From DATELY01 sp035276085 (GTDB taxonomy: Bacteria; Pseudomonadota; Gammaproteobacteria; Steroidobacterales; Steroidobacteraceae), in the NCBI GenBank assembly GCA_035276085.1, contig DATELY010000220.1:1-17545 (forward strand): a stretch of 17,545 nucleotides of DNA, given 5' to 3'. The notes under the pieces were generated by a model that was not told where the DNA came from, made no database searches, and was given only the letters and a program-made list of their open reading frames with translations. A program made the translations under genes and the position numbers. Shown here in pieces: positions 16,208 through 17,545 of this stretch; the first letter of the stretch is position 1; every line of letters begins with the position of its first letter.

Positions 16208-16387
16208 ATGACGACCGCCAAGAAGAAGGCCGCCCGGGCCGCCAAGGCCACCCGGCCGGCCGCGAAGAGCACTTGGAGCAACACGATCAAGAAGGCGTTG
16301 GAGAAGAAGCGGCAGCCAAGCGGCTGGCCCGATCAGCCGAAGCCACGAGACTCGGTCGTTCAGAAGGTGAAGAAAAACGCGTTCTGA
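16208..16387 (+). CDS. tiny lysine/alanine-rich basic protein of unknown function
   Basis: I do not recognise this 59-residue protein. It starts MTTAKKKAARAAKATRPAAK, a histone-H1-like N-terminal tail, followed by a short amphipathic segment (SNTIKKALEKK), a proline-rich stretch with GWPDQPKPRD, and VVQKVKKNAF at the end. AGGGA lies about 11 nt before the ATG at 16208, farther than ideal. The frame extends upstream to 16097, but the added residues lack the same character, so I prefer the short form. It lies 149 bp after dbpA and converges on the response regulator gene. Codon use is GC-rich like the surroundings. Nucleic-acid binding is plausible from charge alone. Confidence 0.55.
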   Translation: MTTAKKKAARAAKATRPAAKSTWSNTIKKALEKKRQPSGWPDQPKPRDSVVQKVKKNAF

Positions 16388-16440
16388 TGAGGCAGACAGC
16401 GGCGCCGGGTTTCGGTATGTCGGTTGTTGATCGCACGCTG

Positions 16441-16486
16441 CGCTCTGGACTCGTTCGGCGGTAGTGTTCGAGGGATTCCCAGAGCG
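16441..16486. other. interrupted stem-loop between convergent genes
   Basis: CGCTCTGG (16441-16448) can pair with CCAGAGCG (16479-16486), and inside it CTCG (16450-16453) can pair with CGAG (16469-16472). It sits between the small basic protein gene and the response regulator gene, which converge. There is no T-run on either side, so it is not a standard intrinsic terminator, though it could slow or protect transcript ends. Confidence 0.35.
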
Positions 16487-16546
16487 TGGCAGCGCCGCGC
16501 CCGAACGTGCGAGTAACCTCGCTTGGAGTTGCCACGCGACGCGCGC

Positions 16547-17191
16547 TCAACGCCCCGGGTTGCGCTCATCGTTCAAGCTCAAATACATCTTCACCAGCTG
16601 CGCAACCGAGCGTGCACCCATCTTCTCCATGATGTTGGCACGGTGAATCTCGATCGTGCGCTCGCTCAACCCCAGGTGGTGCGCGACTGTCTTGTTCGAC
16701 TTGCCATCGACGATCATCGCCAGCACTTCGAGCTCCCGCTGGCTCAATGACGCCTGTCTACGATGCAGATCCGCGTGCACCTGCAGGGCTGCGCGTCGAT
16801 CGGCATCCACTTTCAGTGCGCTGTTGATGCAATCGAGAAGGTCTTGTTCGCGAAATGGCTTGGTGAGGAAGTCGAACGCGCCGTCCTTCATTGCCTGCAC
16901 CGCCATGGTGATGTCACCGTGACCGGTGATGAAGATCACGGGCAGGATCGCACCGGCCGCGTTCAGTCGTTGCTGGACCTGCAAGCCGCTCATGCCTGGC
17001 ATGCGGATGTCGAGCACCACGCATGCATGCCGTTGCGGATCGAAGCTGGCGAGAAATTCCTCGGGCTGGCCGCACTCGATTGCATCGTAAGACACGCTCC
17101 GCAGCAGCGCAGCGATGGCACGGCGCATGTTCTCATCGTCATCGACGATGTACACGGTGGGGGCTTCCGCGGCTGGATCGATCGAACTCAT
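16547..17191 (-). CDS. FixJ-type two-component response regulator (REC + LuxR HTH)
   Basis: A 214-residue regulator with a receiver domain at about 11-125 and a LuxR-type helix-turn-helix at about 148-210. VYIVDDD (13-19) supplies the acidic pair, D61 in CVVLDIRMPG is the phosphorylation site, T89 in FITGHGD and K111 in FLTKPF complete the switch residues. The HTH shows SQRELEVLAMIVDGKSNKTV and ERTIEIHR. FixJ/TodT-type regulators are phosphorylated by a PAS-type sensor kinase and activate transcription; no kinase gene is in the window. I placed the start at the ATG at 17191, preceded by AAGG at 6 nt spacing; another ATG lies two codons earlier (17197), and the frame is open to 17425 without family sequence. 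Its upstream region has a promoter and tandem direct repeats that suggest control of its own leader. Confidence 0.93.
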   Translation of the reverse strand: MSSIDPAAEAPTVYIVDDDENMRRAIAALLRSVSYDAIECGQPEEFLASFDPQRHACVVLDIRMPGMSGLQVQQRLNAAGAILPVIFITGHGDITMAVQAMKDGAFDFLTKPFREQDLLDCINSALKVDADRRAALQVHADLHRRQASLSQRELEVLAMIVDGKSNKTVAHHLGLSERTIEIHRANIMEKMGARSVAQLVKMYLSLNDERNPGR

Positions 17192-17205
17192 TAGCATCCT
17201 TACCT

Positions 17206-17219
17206 GGTGCCGGGGCACC
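17206..17219. promoter_or_regulatory. short palindrome in the response regulator leader
   Basis: GGTGCCGGGGCACC is a perfect 6-bp inverted repeat with a two-base centre. It lies just upstream of the AAGG ribosome binding site and the ATG at 17191. It could be a small hairpin affecting translation or a protein-binding site; length and position alone cannot tell. Confidence 0.35.
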
Positions 17220-17280
17220 GTCATGTCCGTGTGACTTGTGGCATTGCAGCAGTAGGTCGATTGCGGACTGCCGCATCGCT

Positions 17281-17316
17281 CCACGAGCACATCAGCAATC
17301 ACGTGCACATGAGCAA
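17281..17316. repeat. two adjacent 18-bp direct repeats, candidate operator
   Basis: CCACGAGCACATCAGCAA (17281-17298) is followed without a gap by TCACGTGCACATGAGCAA (17299-17316); 15 of 18 positions agree. No third copy flanks them. On the minus strand they sit just downstream of, and by 2 bp overlapping, the candidate -10 box of the response regulator promoter. A repeat of about 18 bp spans nearly two helical turns, so two protein dimers could bind the same face. Binding here would be expected to repress. Confidence 0.55.
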
Positions 17317-17343
17317 TGTAAATAAGTGGGATTGAGACAGCAA
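17315..17343 (-). promoter_or_regulatory. candidate sigma70 promoter of the response regulator gene
   Basis: On the minus strand TTGCTG (17343-17338) and TACATT (17320-17315) are separated by exactly 17 bp. Transcription would begin near 17308, giving a leader of about 115 nt that includes the tandem 18-bp repeats and the small palindrome before the ATG at 17191. Confidence 0.5.
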
Positions 17344-17545
17344 ATACTCCGAGGGATCTTTGCTGTGACATGGCCGGACATCGCGCTGGCAACGCGATCA
17401 GGCCGCACGGCGACTCACGCCGCAAGGCTCATGCAGTATCTTGCTTCCTGCGCAGCGGGCTGAACCGGGGCGGAGTCAGCGCGACTTCGCCCGATCGATC
17501 GCTGCGTTGCTCACACTTTCCAGCTGAAACACCAACAACGAACGT

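Larger units (their letters stand above)
17192..17545. other. upstream region of the response regulator to right edge
   Basis: A 354-bp stretch with no complete gene. It holds a candidate promoter, tandem 18-bp repeats and a short palindrome. In the last 70-117 bases two minus-strand registers are open to the window edge, with stops at 17429-17431 and 17476-17478; either could be the 3' end of a gene lying to the right. The fragments (38 and 22 residues) are too short to identify. Confidence 0.5.

Overview
The window is GC-rich (roughly 60% or more by eye), with short intergenic gaps and mostly recognisable Shine-Dalgarno (SD) sequences. The gene content (DbpA, a FixJ-type regulator, a ChrR-like cupin, a YbaK-type deacylase, an FmdB zinc ribbon) points to a chromosomal region of a gamma- or betaproteobacterium, but no marker here fixes the genus. 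There are no tRNA or rRNA genes, CRISPR arrays, transposases or integrases.

Layout. Left edge: the N-terminal third of an alpha/beta hydrolase on the minus strand, then about 625 bp without a convincing gene that carries one palindromic REP-like repeat. Positions 978-10113 hold a five-gene plus-strand operon: a long hsdM, hsdS, a DUF4062-GHKL ATPase-like protein, hsdR, and a YgjP/DUF45-type zinc metallopeptidase. The junctions are a 10-nt overlap, a 4-nt overlap, an 11-nt gap and an 11-nt overlap, so the genes are almost certainly one transcription unit. This is a complete Type I restriction-modification locus with two non-canonical passengers. Of these, the DUF4062-GHKL protein placed between hsdS and hsdR is the most unusual element in the window.

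Positions 10193-12858 carry minus-strand genes: a DUF1624/HGSNAT-like membrane acyltransferase, a small basic protein of the type often annotated as plasmid stabilization, with an out-of-frame basic continuation that suggests a frameshift, and a SAM-dependent methyltransferase. From 12927 a divergent plus-strand pair encodes an FmdB-type zinc ribbon and a two-lobed ChrR-like cupin. A YbaK/EbsC deacylase (minus), dbpA (plus) and a tiny lysine-rich protein (plus) follow. The right end has a FixJ-type response regulator (minus). Its leader contains a plausible sigma70 promoter and a pair of perfectly adjacent 18-bp direct repeats next to the -10 box.

How the genes work together: HsdM and HsdS would methylate a bipartite site, and HsdR joins them for ATP-dependent translocation and cleavage of unmodified DNA. 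The two passengers are candidates for sensing or controlling that activity. This is inference from operon position, not something the sequence proves. The other genes look like ordinary housekeeping or regulatory genes with no visible link to the restriction locus.
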